A stretch of 64,000 nucleotides of DNA, from contig NW_002475961.1 of the NCBI RefSeq assembly GCF_000189635.1, positions 266,001 through 330,000 on the forward strand, read 5' to 3'. The position numbers and the translations under genes were made by a program. The stretch is from Tetrahymena thermophila SB210 (Eukaryota; Ciliophora; Oligohymenophorea; Hymenostomatida; Tetrahymenidae). The notes beneath the pieces are model-generated. The model did no database searches, was not told the DNA's origin, and was given only the letters and a program-made list of their open reading frames with translations. Shown here one piece after another: positions 26,301-40,265 of the stretch (the stretch's first letter is position 1; every line of letters begins with the position of its first letter).

Positions 26301-29300
26301 TTTTGTTGAAGAAAATAAATAAGAAGACAATGAAGAATAAATTCATAACTTAGAAAAAGATTCTATTTCTGGATAAGATATGAAAGTTTTGTATGAATAG
26401 TATTGCTATCTTAACTAATTATTAGAAAGAAAGCTAGATAGTTAGTAGAGTGTAAATCTCTTAAAGTCTAAAGGGTTTAAAATTAGCATTAAATAAGGAG
26501 CCCTTATTTCCTATTATACTTACATCTTATACAACGGAAATAACAAAGTAATTTAAGATACAGATGGTAAGAGCTCGTTAGATCTGTTTATCAAGTATTG
26601 CTGTAAACTTACAAAATTTGACTCTGATTGTATTGATTCTTTATCTTTTGAAAAGTATTATTCTGTAAATAAAAAAATAAATTATATTTATATAATATTA
26701 TTTACAATTTTTTTAATTCAAAGGAATTTTGTACAAAAAATCATATGGAATAATTTCAGTTAAATGAAAATGATCTTAAGCGTGAATATGGTATAGAAAC
26801 AAGATTTTTGCCTTAATAAATTGTAGAAAGAGATCCAAATTATGGACTAAGTAAGAAGTTTAATATTAATTAGAATAGGGTCAAAAACAATTTCATACTT
26901 ATACTATCTCAAAATGTTGAAAACGTCCTACCTGAAAATGGAAATATATCTGAATTGAATGATGTTATCATAAATATATACACACCAAAGGGATGGTTAA
27001 TTTTTGATATCTTAACGGTTTTGGCACATTTGTGCATTATCTTTTTACTCGGCTCTCCACTTATAGCAATAATTATTTTTGTAAGAATGCAGCAAACACC
27101 CTTCCTTTTAATTCCATCTGCTAAATAGCTACTTTTGTAAAATTTAATTTTTTTTCTTTATTTTTTAAACAAATATTAGAAAAATGATGAATGAATGATA
27201 TATTTATTTACTTATAAAAAGTTACTTACTTTTTCTTAATGAAGGGTTTATTTTATTTTTTTAAAGAATAATCCTAGCTTTAAGTCTGCCACAAAATAAA
27301 TTATTTATCAATTACATAAATCTTATTTTAATTAAAATTAAAACGCTTCGAAACAAACAAACAAAATAAATCAATAAAATTTAACACTGTTTTAAGATTT
27401 TTTAGAAAATTATTTTAATTTTAATTTAAATTCATTGTTTTAAAAAAAATATGAACTAATTTACTAACTAACTAAATTAATAAAAGATCTGACTTATTGT
27501 ATAAGACATCAGTAATTCCTTTGAAATTGATGAATGATACTAATTTAGTAATTGCTATTTCATTAATTACATTGATTTTTTGGGCTCTTTCTACTTGGGA
27601 TCTTATATATTATTACTTTTTAATGAGTTTTCCTTAAGAAAGATATTTTTTGAATTATAAAAATGCTAACTTAGGAAGAAAGTTTGTTTCACGTGTTATG
27701 TGGATTATAGTACTAATAATTATATATATTGTTTATATATACTTGTGCTTAGTTATTACTTGGTTAATTCTAGGAGCTATTATCAATCCATAGGCATTTT
27801 TACCCTATGCAACATCTTCAGCAACTCTTGTAACTATTGTTACACAGAAATATAAGTAAGAAATAAATATAAATATATTTCAACAATGATTCCAATCTAA
27901 AAATTTTTATTTAGATAATTCAAGCAGCTTTCTGAAGAAGGATATAAGAAACTTATTTCATACATTACCAATTTCTCAGAAAACTAATTTAAAGAAATCA
28001 TCAAAAAAATGGATATCAGTGAAAAAATCGAAGATGCTTTACCAACAAACTAAATCAAAAGCTTAATTGGAGAAGCAGAAAGCAATAATCTTATTGATCC
28101 TAAATTAAGTTAGAGTATTTAAAATAACATAGAAATTATGACCAGAGATCCTAATGCAGTAGCTCACATGGGTCAGGAAGTATTTGAGATTGCTTAAAAT
28201 CCTTAAGCTTACGCTTCAAGCCTTATGGAAAAACTTGAAAGCAAAGTAAAAGATGAGCTTGTTTAGCAAGTAAGAAAATAATTTGTTAAATTTATTTTAT
28301 ACTATTTTTGTAATTTAATTTAGGTGAACTAGTACCTCCCTTTGATGAGTCAGAGCCTAATTTAAGCCCTCCAAGATTTATTTACAGGAGAGCAAAATAG
28401 GTTGTAGTAAGACTTGACAGTGCTATTTAAAGATTTTGTTTCTTAATGTGAGTCTAATTCTAAAGTAAAATCAAATGAAAAGCTAATAAAATCACTTTAG
28501 GTTTTAAAAGGTCCGATTATATCTCTTATATTTGACATTGCTTTTCCAAGCAAAGAAGAAAAAATTGATGATATTAAATAAAAACTTACTGCAAATGTTT
28601 GCTCTATAATTTAAGAAATTATTAATTATAAAACTGCAGAATAAAACAAAAGCTAATCTAATGAAATTCTTTCTGTAAAAACTATTAATTTGATTGAAAA
28701 AATTACATTTTTCAATATGAAATTATTTCAGAATTACAAAAAATAATAAGATACAGTAAAATTTATTTATTAAAATATTTACTTTATTAAAAAAACATAC
28801 AAAATGATCGATTCCAATGAATTATTAAAACAATTTAAATTAACAAAGCTTTAATAAAAAAAATAAACGCAAAAATTGAGAGAAAATGCATTCATAAGCT
28901 ATTGTTTATTTTATATTTTCAATTGTAAATTGAAAAAAGTTTAACCACAATTCTAAGGAAAAGATAGATTTTTTTTGTTGAGTTAATTTTATTTTAGAAG
29001 GATTAATTATATTTAATTTAGAAATTTGATTATTATTTATTTATATTTAAATAGGAGTATTTATACTAAATTATTGAGGTTTTAAGTGAAGAAGATCTGA
29101 TTTAATTCTCAGATAAACTTTAAAGAGTTTCACAATTTTCAGATATTCTTAAACTATTAATGAAAATTGTTGAAGAAAAAGGAGAGATTAGCGCTATACC
29201 ATCATATAAGAGAGTTAGATAATTTATTAAATAAATTTTAGAAGGATTTATGGAAGATTAAGATTTAAAAGTTCAAAAATATTTTGATTTCTTAATTGAG

Positions 29301-29989
29301 TGTTTCTTATCTCCTATTATATAAATAAATATTCCCAAATTTTCTGAAAGAAAAAATATCTGCTAACAATTAATAGATATGTACAAAATAAATGAATAAA
29401 ATGATTAATCTGGAAGTTAGCTTTCCTCTCTTATTGCTTTATTCACATTTTGGCTTTAAGGATCAACTCTAAACATTCCTACTGATGCCTTTAACGATAT
29501 TATTCAACTAATTTCCAAAGAATATCCTGGAATTTAAAAAATTATTCAACCTAATGAGGATTAAAATAAAAATACTGCTAAAATTACTTAAAAGTTAAAA
29601 AAATTCTAAAGCTTCTTTAATTTGTTTGATATTTTAATTAATGATCCTTGTATTGGCTAAATTAAAATAGAATAAAATAGCAAATAGCTTTATGGAGTAT
29701 CTTATAGTTTTAGTGATTTTATTATAGATTCTATGAGAGTAAAATATAAAAATATGTCAAGTCTTGAGGATTTCAATGTCATTTTACAATCTTCATACTT
29801 TGAAAACATATCAAAATAGATGAAGATACCTACTTTTTAATTAGTAGGATTGCTTCACCTTGTTCTAAAAAACCCTAAAACTTTAGAAGCAAATTCTTGC
29901 ATCAAAATGATTTTCCAATAATTTAGAGTAAGCAAGCAATTACTTATTTTATATTTTTCCTTTCATTTTTCTTAGTTTTCGTTGAACTT

Positions 29990-30036
<47 letters not shown>

Positions 30037-33000
30037 CATTTTTTCCAAAAGATTAATGAAAATAGAATTCAAACATTTTTGCACATTTATGATCTTCTCA
30101 TATCAGTAGACGAAAGAGATTTAAATAATGCTCTAAATTATTTGTAATTTAACTAATTGAATATTTCGGTTTCTTATGGTTAGAATTAAGCTGTATAGCT
30201 TGACACAGAATCATTTGCTTTGCTTTTAATGTTCTAAAGAAATAAATTTAGAACTAATTTAAAAGCAAACTCTAGAATTATGAGACTATTCTCTTTAATA
30301 TTCAATTGTGAAACAACAAAATTAGATTAATTATCTAAAATGTTTATTAGTATAAAGTTTTCATCTTCTCACTTGTAATAGTAAGCTACTTTGGCTGAGG
30401 AGTTTTAAGGAAATATTTAATCTTTAATGTCTCTTGAATAAGAGGGTCCTATAGGTTAAAAAACCTTAAGTTAGATTTTGAAGATATTTACTCTTTAAAA
30501 TAGTATAAACTAACAAATAAAATCGCTTTAAAGTAAAGAAATTATAATCTTCTCAAAGCTGCTCTCAACAAGAAATATTCCTTTAGTTTACCCTGAAATC
30601 TAGGCTTAACAGTTCAAAGATTCGGTCTAAGATTTATCTACTTTATTAAATGTTGATGAATATTATATTCAAAATTTTTTAATTCTCTTTACTTGTGCTA
30701 ATTCTTCTAAGTTTATGAAGTACTTACTTTTCATCTTTTTTAATGGCTATTTTTTATAAAAATTTTATAATATTAATAAATTAAAAAGAGCTTTTTAAGT
30801 TTTTGGAATTTCCATTGAAGAAAACGAGGAGTCATTTATCGAAGCATAGGCTTAATTTGTCAATCAAATAGAAACTAAATAAGGTATAATAAAGGAAATA
30901 CAACAAAATCTTCTAAGATCTAAAATACCATTAAATATGTTAGAATAACTACTCCTATTCAACTCTTTACCTTCAGACTCTGAAACTCTTTATTACATAT
31001 TAAACACTTTTTACGAAAATATAAGTGAATCAGTTAAACTACTTATAAATTTCCATTATAGTATACCAGCAATAGAAGATAAATCATTATAGTCTGAAAT
31101 TAAGAAATCAATTTTATAAGGTAACCCAAAAGCCAATATTGGTGGGCTGGAAACTTTAATTTAAATATTTAACAACGGATCATAAAAAGAAGAAAATATA
31201 GCTTTGTTTTTGCAATATCTTCATGATTAGAAAAAAATTTTACCTCTTCTTTTAGGTTCACTGTTTACTTATTTGAATGGAGACGGGGAGTAAATATAAA
31301 TCTAAACAGATGAAAATCTAGGAGAGAAAAAGCTTGGTTACTTCCAGTAGAAATTTAATATTTCAGTTGAATAGTACTTGTCTCGTAAATTAGATCTCAA
31401 AACTGAATTTTTTACTGCACTCCCAAGTGTTTTTGTTAATGACACATATACATTTGCTTCAGAATTTATAAAGTTTTACAGATAAGAAGATTATTAAATC
31501 TAAAGAGAATATATTTAAAATTAAGGTAAAAAAAATAATAGTTCTAATTAAGTAAACGACTCACAATCAGCAAATAGCAATTTAAAATAAAGCAATTTAG
31601 AAAATTTGGTTAATAGGGTTACTGTTTAAGACAAAGAATTGGAATAGTTTATTAGATTATTTTCTAAAAATTCTATCAACTCTTCTTTCTTCAGCAGAGA
31701 GCTTTCTCTTCCAATAGATTTAGTTGAATTAATATAAACTATATGTTTTATCAAAAATGCAGATGAAGAGAAAAGATAAAAGTCTTATGATGCTCTTTAG
31801 TAAAATAACTCCTGCTTAAAAATATTCTCATAAATAGGAATAGATATGAATGAGTTCATAACGTGTGTTAAATTTTTTTATCAAGATTTTGAAGTAAGCG
31901 AATCATAAATACTGCAAAAAGGATTGAAGCTTCCTTCCAAATTCCCGTTTACTGTTTTATAAAATTTATTGCTTTTAGATGTTTACTTACCTCCATTTGA
32001 TGATCCTGCATAAAACAGAAAGAAATTATCTTAATTTATGAAATCAAACTAGCTCGTAAATGACATGGGAATCAATTTGAAGTGGCTCTAATTATTATAT
32101 GTTCTTTACGGTGACTTCACTGTTTTAAAGACATTTGCCGAAGGTGAAGTTTAGATGGTTACAAGCAAAAAGGAAACTAAAGAAATTAATATCCTAACAG
32201 GACTTTTTGGGTAAAAAAAAATAAAAATTATTTAATAAATTATTTGTTTATTTGTGAATCTAAATATAAAAAAGTGTTCTCAATAAGAAAAAGACAGAAA
32301 TTTAAGCAGGTGATTTCTTTAAGCAAATATATTAGAAGTTCAAAGTGTAAAATAAACTATTTGGATAGTATGATAAAAATTAGATCAAACAAAGATAGCA
32401 GGGAAGGAAAGAAGAAGCAGTTCTCTCTTCTGACTAGCTATAAAAAGGAAATACTTTCGAATATGCTATATATCAACTGTGTAAAGAAATGTACATAAGC
32501 CCTGTTTGGGTACTTTTAATGTCTGGTGACTATGGAATGTGGGATGAATTATGCGGTACATATTATGGATATTACAAATATGAGAAATTAACCAAATCTC
32601 ATAATAATCCCATTCAAATACTTATTCTTATCCTTAGAATGAAAAAATGTCCAACTATAATCAAAGAATTCTTAATCTAAAACGAACTAGCCATTCTTTC
32701 TCCAAATATATTTGAAAATACTGAAAAAGACTAAACAGTAAAAGACCTTGAAGAAAAGAGTGAGAAGTTAATTAGTGAATAAAACTATATTTTATAAAAT
32801 ATTTTACAACTTAACATTGAGAGGTAAAAATTTATTTTTATTAAAATACATTTTTAAGAATTTTTAAATAAATTAGTTTTAATGAGCTAGCAGAGTAAGT
32901 TTAATTCCCAACAAAAGTATTAAATTTAGTGGCATCTTATGAATACAATGATAATCCTTAAGACTATAAGGATATTAAATTTTAAGAATCTGAAGTTGAT

Positions 33001-36000
33001 AACATTTTAGTTTAGGCTTCTAAAAAAATATTTATTGCAAATAGATCAAAGGCAGCTAAACAACAGAAAAATAGTGTGTAAATAAATTTCTTTTAAAAAT
33101 TATAAGTCAAAATAAAAAAATTTTAATTTTTTTGTGAGTTTTTTTTATTCTTTACATTAATTTATAACTAAAATTATTAAAAAGAATGGCAATAAATATA
33201 AATCCCATAAACCATGGTAAAACTGTTTACAGTGAAGTGAAAAATATATTCAAGAAAGTTGATTGGGATTTTTGTGATTATGATGACAAAGTTTAACCTG
33301 AAAAGATTGATTTCCCAAATAAGTAATCTAAAGAATAATTCGGGCGTAATGAGTTAATGCAAGTAGTTTGGATAAGTACGCTTACAAATTTATAAACTTC
33401 TTACTATGGCTACTAAAATAACAGTGATAGAGATAGTGACCACTATAAATTAGTATCATATGAAATCGATCTTTTCTTATCAATAATTGAATACTATTAC
33501 TTCTTTTGCCCAAAAAATAATTAGATTAGCAAATATAAAATCTTTTATTTGATTGTAATTTTCCTTTTATTTTTTCAAATATTTTAAATCTAATTATTTA
33601 TCTTATAGGCTCTTGCTTGTGGATTTAATTTCGAATTAAAAGATGTATTCAGCTGCAATCCTTATGATTCTATTTACAACCAACTTTTCAGAAAATAAAA
33701 TATTCATAAACTTGATGAATAAGAGTAATATAAAGCCCTTAAAGAATTTTTCAAAGTAAATGTCTTGAAAAACTTAAATTAAGTAATCTCTATAAGAGAA
33801 TCAAAGGATTTGGAAATAGTTTAAAATGAAGGAGATTTCTATTTTAGAATCTTCTATAATAGTGTTTATAAGAGAATTGCTTCTTAGCACGATGGATAAA
33901 TATCTCAAAGTATTTTTGATATGTACATCAATAACTTTGATGATTTAATTAGGTATAAATTAATGAAATTTATTTTCATTTTTAATGCATTTTTCATAAT
34001 TTAATTAGACCTTAGTATCCCTCAGAAAAGTAATTAAAGTCTATACATGAGTTATATCTTTCCCAATCAGATGAAAAAGAATTGCTAGAGTTGTTAAAAG
34101 CAGAAGAATAGGATTACTTAAAATCTACTTCTATTTAAAATTTCACATTTTTAATTGATTTTTATAAAGAAAACTATGAATCTATGATAGAAAATGATTA
34201 TTTCATATAAAAATATGAAAAAGTAAGTTTAAATTTCTTAAATAATTTTATTCTTTTTTTTGATAATATTCTGAATTAATTCAATTTTTAGAAATTAAAA
34301 TAATCGAATCTAATCTTAAAATTTTTTTAGGAATTAAAATATATTGTTGGCGTCCTAACTCTCAATGCTGCCTTTATTTCTGCCAAGGGAGACATTGATG
34401 TAGATGAGTTTGTTGATTCTCTTTCACTTGTTTCTTAATACATGGTGAGCAATAAAAGAGCTCTCACTTAAGTCCTTTTACTATTTATTGATGGACATGA
34501 TTTTAATCTCTCATCAATAACTGATGTCTTGCAGATAAGATCTCAGACTCTAAAAACATTTTCTTGCATTTATTTGAGCAATAATTCTACAACTCTTGAT
34601 GATGATTTTGATTTTCTTCTATCTCAAACTTCATATTCTTAAACGAATAAATGGTAACTATAGAAAGAAAACAATTTTCTTAAAAAATAAAAAAATAAAA
34701 ATCTCAAAAATTGCTTAAAGAAAGCAATCACTTTTAAAAAAAGAAAAACATTTTATCAAACTAAATTTTATTAAAAAAATGATTTAGTCTGAAAAAAATA
34801 ATTACTTTATTAATTAATTATCTTTTTAAAATTAGGGTTATTAAGAATATTATAAATTTGTATCTAGGAGATATGGCTTAAATAATGAGCTTGGTTTCTT
34901 ATTCTTATAATTTTAGTGATCCTGCTTGCAAGAGTTATCAAGAATTATATAAGTTTTTATATGCAATTGATAGTGTATTAATTTTTTTTTTCTTCAGTTA
35001 TTTATTTAATTTAAAACAAATAAAAAAAGAATTATTTGCATGCAATACCTCACCAACAAGGGAATATAAATATATTAAATTTGTAATACTTATCATCTGA
35101 GATTGAAGAATAAGAAGAATTATAAAATGAAATTATTTTCTAAATATGTGATTCAGTAATTTATTCAAATGGTTTTTCATTAGAACCTTAAGTTAGATTA
35201 AGTGTTGAAGAAGAATAGCAAGATCCAACTGCTAAATTTAAGAAACTATATTACGAATCTGCAAATATAATAAGATCTATTTGCAGAAATGATTGGAGAT
35301 TTATAAATAATATCCATTAAGATGAGCTTAAAAGGTATTTATTTTTTTCAATTTAAATTAATTGTTTTTATTTTTTTAAATGTAAAAAATATTAGATAAG
35401 CTTTTTGCTAGCTTTTTGATCTTAGTGAAGATAATTGTGATCTTGTGTAGGCTCTTTCTTTGATAAAACCTGATATAACTAAACTTAAAGGAGATCCTTA
35501 ATTAAATGAATTATTCTCTGAAGAAAATGTAATAATAAATTAGCATTTATTTTTGTTGATTTTCACTAATCAAAATTAAATTCTAATAAAGATTAATAGG
35601 TTCGTAAGCAAGCTAAAATAATTTGGTATTTGTAAGTAAGATTAAACTGAGGAAGAGGAGTAATGCTTAATTTTAACATTCGTAGCAAACGAGTCTTTCC
35701 CTCATCTTGCTAACTATTTAAATAAAATAACTAATAGTAAATTGGTAAAAGCATTTATTTATTTTTATGGTTTTATACTTTATCTAATAATTCTTTATCT
35801 ATCTTAAATAATATTAGTCTAATAGCTAGGCAGTGGGGATTGCATAAAAATAAGAGCTATCTCATATATTATTATCTATATTGATGGTTAAGAATTGTAC
35901 AAAGATTGATTGGTAAGAGCTTTATGGTTTAATTAAAAGTGACAAATATAACGAGAAATATGGTGAAGAAATAACATTAAATGAGCTTTAGATATTTACC

Positions 36001-38035
36001 AGTAAATGCTTATCAGGATTTGATGTTTTTTCCGCTATTTTTGAGTAAGACGTAAATTCTAATAGACATACTGAAGATACAACTGAAATAGACTCAATAT
36101 AAAGTGGTACTACAACTCGAACTGAAAAAAGACTTTTAGACACTTCTAAGTAATTTTTTTTAAATCAGCTTTTTAAATAAAAATTAATTAATTAATTAAT
36201 TAACTTTATTTAAACAAATAGATTTTAACAATTCAAATATTTTGACTTAGATGTATTCTAAAAAATATAAGTGTTATTTGATGAAAATATTAACTCTAAA
36301 TCATACATCTCTTTGTATTATTTATAAAAAACAAAAAAAATTTTAGAATAAAAGCTTAATCCTTCTAATCTACTATCTGCTAATTTAAATAAGCAGACAT
36401 ATTAATAGCTTTCCTCTCTAATTACAGGTGAAGCTTTCTTCCAAAAAGCTAAAAATAATCCTGTATTGAAAAAAATTAAATATGTTTCTAAGATCTTTTT
36501 GAGCAAAAATTAAGATTAATTCACAAAACTGATAGAAAAATTCACTAAAAGTGATAAAAATGAAACTGGTGATTACCTCAACCACATTATTTCATTTGCT
36601 TTGAAGCTCATGTATAATACTATTAGTAAGCAAAAAGTCTCAAACGATTAGCAAATTAGCAATTTTCATCTCTAAATTGATAGCTTAATAGACATACTCC
36701 AAGCTTTATTTAGCAAGCCATTGGCTTAAAAACAAAGTGGAAATGATCAGCAAATAAATAACAATAAATTAGAAGTTTAATTTATTAATATAGTATGCAG
36801 CTTCATTTTAAACAATAGCAAAGAAGATTTAACCAAAAATTTTAATTAACTTCATAAGGTAATAAATAAATTAATTAATTTATTAAAAATTATTTAAAAA
36901 TATTTTACAAATAAATTAAATGACTAGTTCTTCTTTGACTGCTTAAATGAAAAATTTAGTTAAGTAGCTTAATTCTTTTAGCATGACAAAGAATAAATAC
37001 AAGCAGTTTATAAAATTCTATAAAAACTTCTTGATAGACCTCTTTTAAATTTAGAAGATGAAAATTTAATCGAAGACGTTTTGGATCTTTTACAGTCCTT
37101 TGATAAAGAACTAATTGACAAAAAATTAGTCACTTATTTAATTAACATGGTTGTTCAAAGTGACTTTAAAAGCCTTTTAGGAATTATTGAATATTCAAAC
37201 TTAGTATCTTAAAGTGAATTTAAAATTATTAAGTAATCTATTCATAAAATTAGTAGCCTCTCAATATTTGGTAATAGAGGAGCTCTTAAGCATTTCACCA
37301 AACCAAGACCTGTAATTTCAGACTAAATGAAAGAAATTACTAAGAGAATATAAGAAGGAAAAGTAACTATTTACCTATTTATTTCAATAAAATTAATTAA
37401 TATTTACAATAAATAAATAGATAACAACAGCTGACGTATTCTTTTCTATAGACAGCAGCGGAGATGGAAATGGATCAATTTCTATGGAAGAGTTTTGTAA
37501 CTTCTTAAGAAGGACAGGTAATATTTTTCTTATCAATTCATTAATTTATATTCTTTAAATTCAATTTTAAAATTGTAATTAAAAATTTTTATTTCTTAAT
37601 TTAACAGGAATATAAATGAGTGAGCATAGAGTTAACGAATTATTTGCTACTATTAAAAAAAATAGAAGAGCAGGTAGCAGGCAGACTGATGGTAACGATC
37701 TCAATTATGAGGAGTTTGAAGAAGCATATTAGTATATAAATACGAAAAAAACTGATATGTCTTTAGAAAAATTAGGAATTTCTCCTGCTTTGCTAGCACT
37801 TTCATTAGGAACACTAATCATTATTCTTATATTGCTTCTGGTCTTCATATTCTTGGGAATAAAAGCCTTTGCTTTAGGTGGCACTTTTGGAAGTATAATA
37901 AATTCAATTATTCCAGCAGTTTCTATTTCAGGAACAGCCTCTTCTTCAAGCAATAAAAAAGATTCCTTAAAAGAAGATAACATCAAAGGAGTAATGAAGG
38001 AAACCTACTAAATTCTGCATTCTAATCAACTATGA
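23350..38035 (+). CDS. giant multi-pass membrane protein with EF-hand and C-terminal membrane anchor, unknown family
   Basis: I read 27 exons as one gene. Its introns are 24043-24124, 24350-24423, 24641-24716, 25085-25146, 25816-26097, 26665-26723, 27137-27486, 27856-27914, 28270-28323, 28756-29054, 29928-30051, 32211-32274, 32824-32876, 33078-33184, 33555-33608, 33953-34008, 34223-34330, 34654-34835, 34975-35101, 35335-35395, 35529-35591, 35745-35817, 36150-36221, 36859-36927, 37363-37420, 37518-37607. All phases agree and give 3975 residues. Membrane segments lie near residues 133-155, 645-685, 1003-1035, 1065-1090 and 1121-1150, with a Cys-bearing probable extracellular part between the first two. 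A helical, mostly soluble region of about 2600 residues follows. Near 3803-3835 is an EF-hand-like loop (SGDGNGSISMEE), then a partner helix pair, and a last membrane segment at about 3888-3915. Start could instead be ATG 23398. Family not recognised. Confidence 0.78.
29988..30036. repeat. TTTA tetranucleotide run inside an intron
   Basis: About 12 uninterrupted TTTA/ATTT units lie in the intron 29928-30051 of the giant gene, just before its acceptor ttttccaaaag. Such runs are common in this window's non-coding DNA; the length is likely variable. Confidence 0.9.
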
Positions 38036-38250
38036 TTTTAATATAAAATTAATCAATTAATTTAGTTAGTTATTTAGTTTGTTTTAATTAATAAACACTG
38101 TAAATTCTCATATATTACCAATAAAACTTTAAAGGTTTTTTCTAACGTTAGTATTTTTTTCTCTAAATGTTTTAATAATAATTTTTAAAACTTAAAATTA
38201 TGAAATTAGAGGTTTTAAGATATTAATTAAGTAATAATTTTAAAAGAAAG
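38036..38250. other. A/T-rich 3' flank
   Basis: Non-coding sequence between the stop of the giant gene and the start of the tandem array. Nothing recognisable. Confidence 0.5.
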
Positions 38251-39265
38251 AAACTAACAAATTACAAATTAATTAATTGATATTTAAAAATTTATATAAT
38301 TTAATTTTTTATTTGAATAAAAATGTTTATATTTTATTATAAAAAATAATGATAACTACTTTAATTAGTATTTTGATTGATTTATTTATTTATTTATTAA
38401 TTAAGTTACTATAATATGAGTATATATATGTTTGCTATAACTATTTATAAAAAGTAATAAACTAACAAATTTAAAATATAATTAATTGATATTTAAATAT
38501 TTATATAATTTAATTTTTTATTTGAATAAAAATGTTTATATTTTATTATAAAAAATAATGATAACTACTTTAATTAGTATTTTGACTTATTTATTTATTA
38601 ATTAAATTATTTTTATATGAATATATATATACATTTGTTATAAATATTTATAAAAAGTAATAAACTAACATATTTAAAATATAATTAATTAATTTTTAAA
38701 TTTTGCTATAATTTAATTTTTTATTTGAATAAAAATATTTATATTTTATAATAAAACAATAATTATAATTAGTTAAATCAGGATTTATTTTGCTATATTT
38801 ATTAATTTGGTTATTTTAATTTGAATATATATACATTTGTTATAACTATTTTTAAAAAGTAATAAACTTTTAAAAAATAATCATAAATATTTAAATAAAA
38901 TTTTTTATATTTTATTATAAAACAGTAATGATAGTATATTGTTTTTATTTATTAATTAAATACTTTAATATGAATAAATTTTTATATATTGGTTATAACT
39001 ATTTATAAAAAGTAAGAAACTCACAAATTAAAAATTTATTAGTTAATATTTAAATTTAACTTGAATTTAATTTTTTATTTAAGGAAAATTTTTAATATTT
39101 TATTATAAGACAATAATGAAAACTACTTTAATTAGTATTTAACTCTATTTATTAATTTGGTTACTTTAATATGAATATACATTTGTTATAATTATTTATA
39201 ATAAGTAAGAAACTAACAAATTAAAAATTTAATAGTTGGTATTTAAATTTTACTATAATTAAATT
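38251..39265. repeat. minisatellite-like array, unit about 200 bp, five to six copies
   Basis: Units begin with aaactaacaaa-like sequence at 38251, 38459, 38662, 38864, 39017 and 39210, so periods are 208, 203, 202, 153 and 193 bp. Shared blocks are taatttaattttttatttga, tatattttattataaaa, ctactttaattagtatt and catttgttataactattt. The first two copies are nearly identical; later ones diverge and the fourth has lost about 50 bp. The array fills the space between two convergent genes. No reading frame crosses it. It probably arose by unequal exchange or slippage; a role in transcription termination or as a rearrangement remnant is speculation. Confidence 0.88.
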
Positions 39266-39386
39266 TAACTATTTTTATTTATTCAATTATTTTATTATTT
39301 AGAAAGTAAGTAGGATTTTGTAATTATAAATATTCTTAGTATTTTTATTTAGAGTTAGTTTGAAAAATATTATTTTCAAATTGCAT

Positions 39387-40265
39387 TCATTAGAATACCT
39401 TGATTAATCTTTCTTTGTCGTTTTCTGCTGCAAATTAGCCTTTAACAAACATTTCATCACTAAAATTTTCATCCCAAATCCAATAATCTCTGGGAAACCA
39501 TACATTGGAGTTCTCCATTATATCAAAATACTCTATATTTTTTATTTCTTCTCTAACAACTGGCCATTCTCTTGTGTATTTAGGGAGGGCATTAATAAAT
39601 ATCTTCTTGGATTCTTAATACTTATATGGTATAACTTGAGTGAGTCCTCCATCAAGACATTTTTTACCTTTGTATTCATTGAAGATCTTTGGCCTTGTCA
39701 AAAAGGGAATCATTGCTGAGCTGATTAAAGCCTCAGTAAAATCGTATTTATCCTCGAAATGGTCAATAAGCTTTTTCTTTAAAGAGAAAAGACCTTCTAC
39801 TTAAGAAACATAACAATGGAATATTCCATTCACATGAGGGAATTTTTATTCTTCCATCAAATCCCATTATTCATAGCAATATTTTTCTATGAGTGCACCA
39901 CTTGTAAAGAAGCCATAATATTTGCGATTTTCTTTTTCAAAGAATTTACGAATTCTATTCAAGTAAAAATGTTTTAGGTCTAAATCAGTATAAAGTGTAG
40001 TGTGGAAATAAACTCCAATAGCTGTACCAGCAGAAATAGCTCCTATTTTATATTCTCTTAATTTCTCCTTTCCTACAAACTCTGTCAATTTATACAAATA
40101 ACCCATTTAGTATGTTAAAGCACCTGCAGATCCACTTAAGAGGAGTTCCTTAATCCCTTCTCCTGAATTTTCACATTGCTATGTTTAAGAAATCATGCTA
40201 GGAATATTTTCTATTGTTTCCCTTTTCTCTGTTTGGCTACTTTCCTTTTAAGCGATTTTTTCCAT
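39387..40265 (-). CDS. patatin-like phospholipase
   Basis: Single intron-free frame of 292 residues from ATG 40265 to TGA 39387. The patatin landmarks are in order: an oxyanion-type SGSAGALTY (residues about 44-52, in place of the usual DGGGxRG), the nucleophile motif GAISAGTAIG (GxSxG, about 75), a middle segment SSAMIPFLTRP like the family's ASSAIPGLFPP, and the catalytic Asp in CLDGGLTQVIP (DGG, about 205). Together these give the Ser-Asp dyad of lipid acyl hydrolases. No signal peptide or membrane helix; likely a soluble enzyme that acts at membranes or lipid droplets. The family's size fits a stand-alone patatin domain. It points toward the giant gene across the tandem array. Confidence 0.88.

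Noticed and set aside
32244..32680. Two overlapping standard-code ORFs
   Set aside because: The first is an out-of-frame shadow and the second a fragment of one exon of the giant gene read in code 6.
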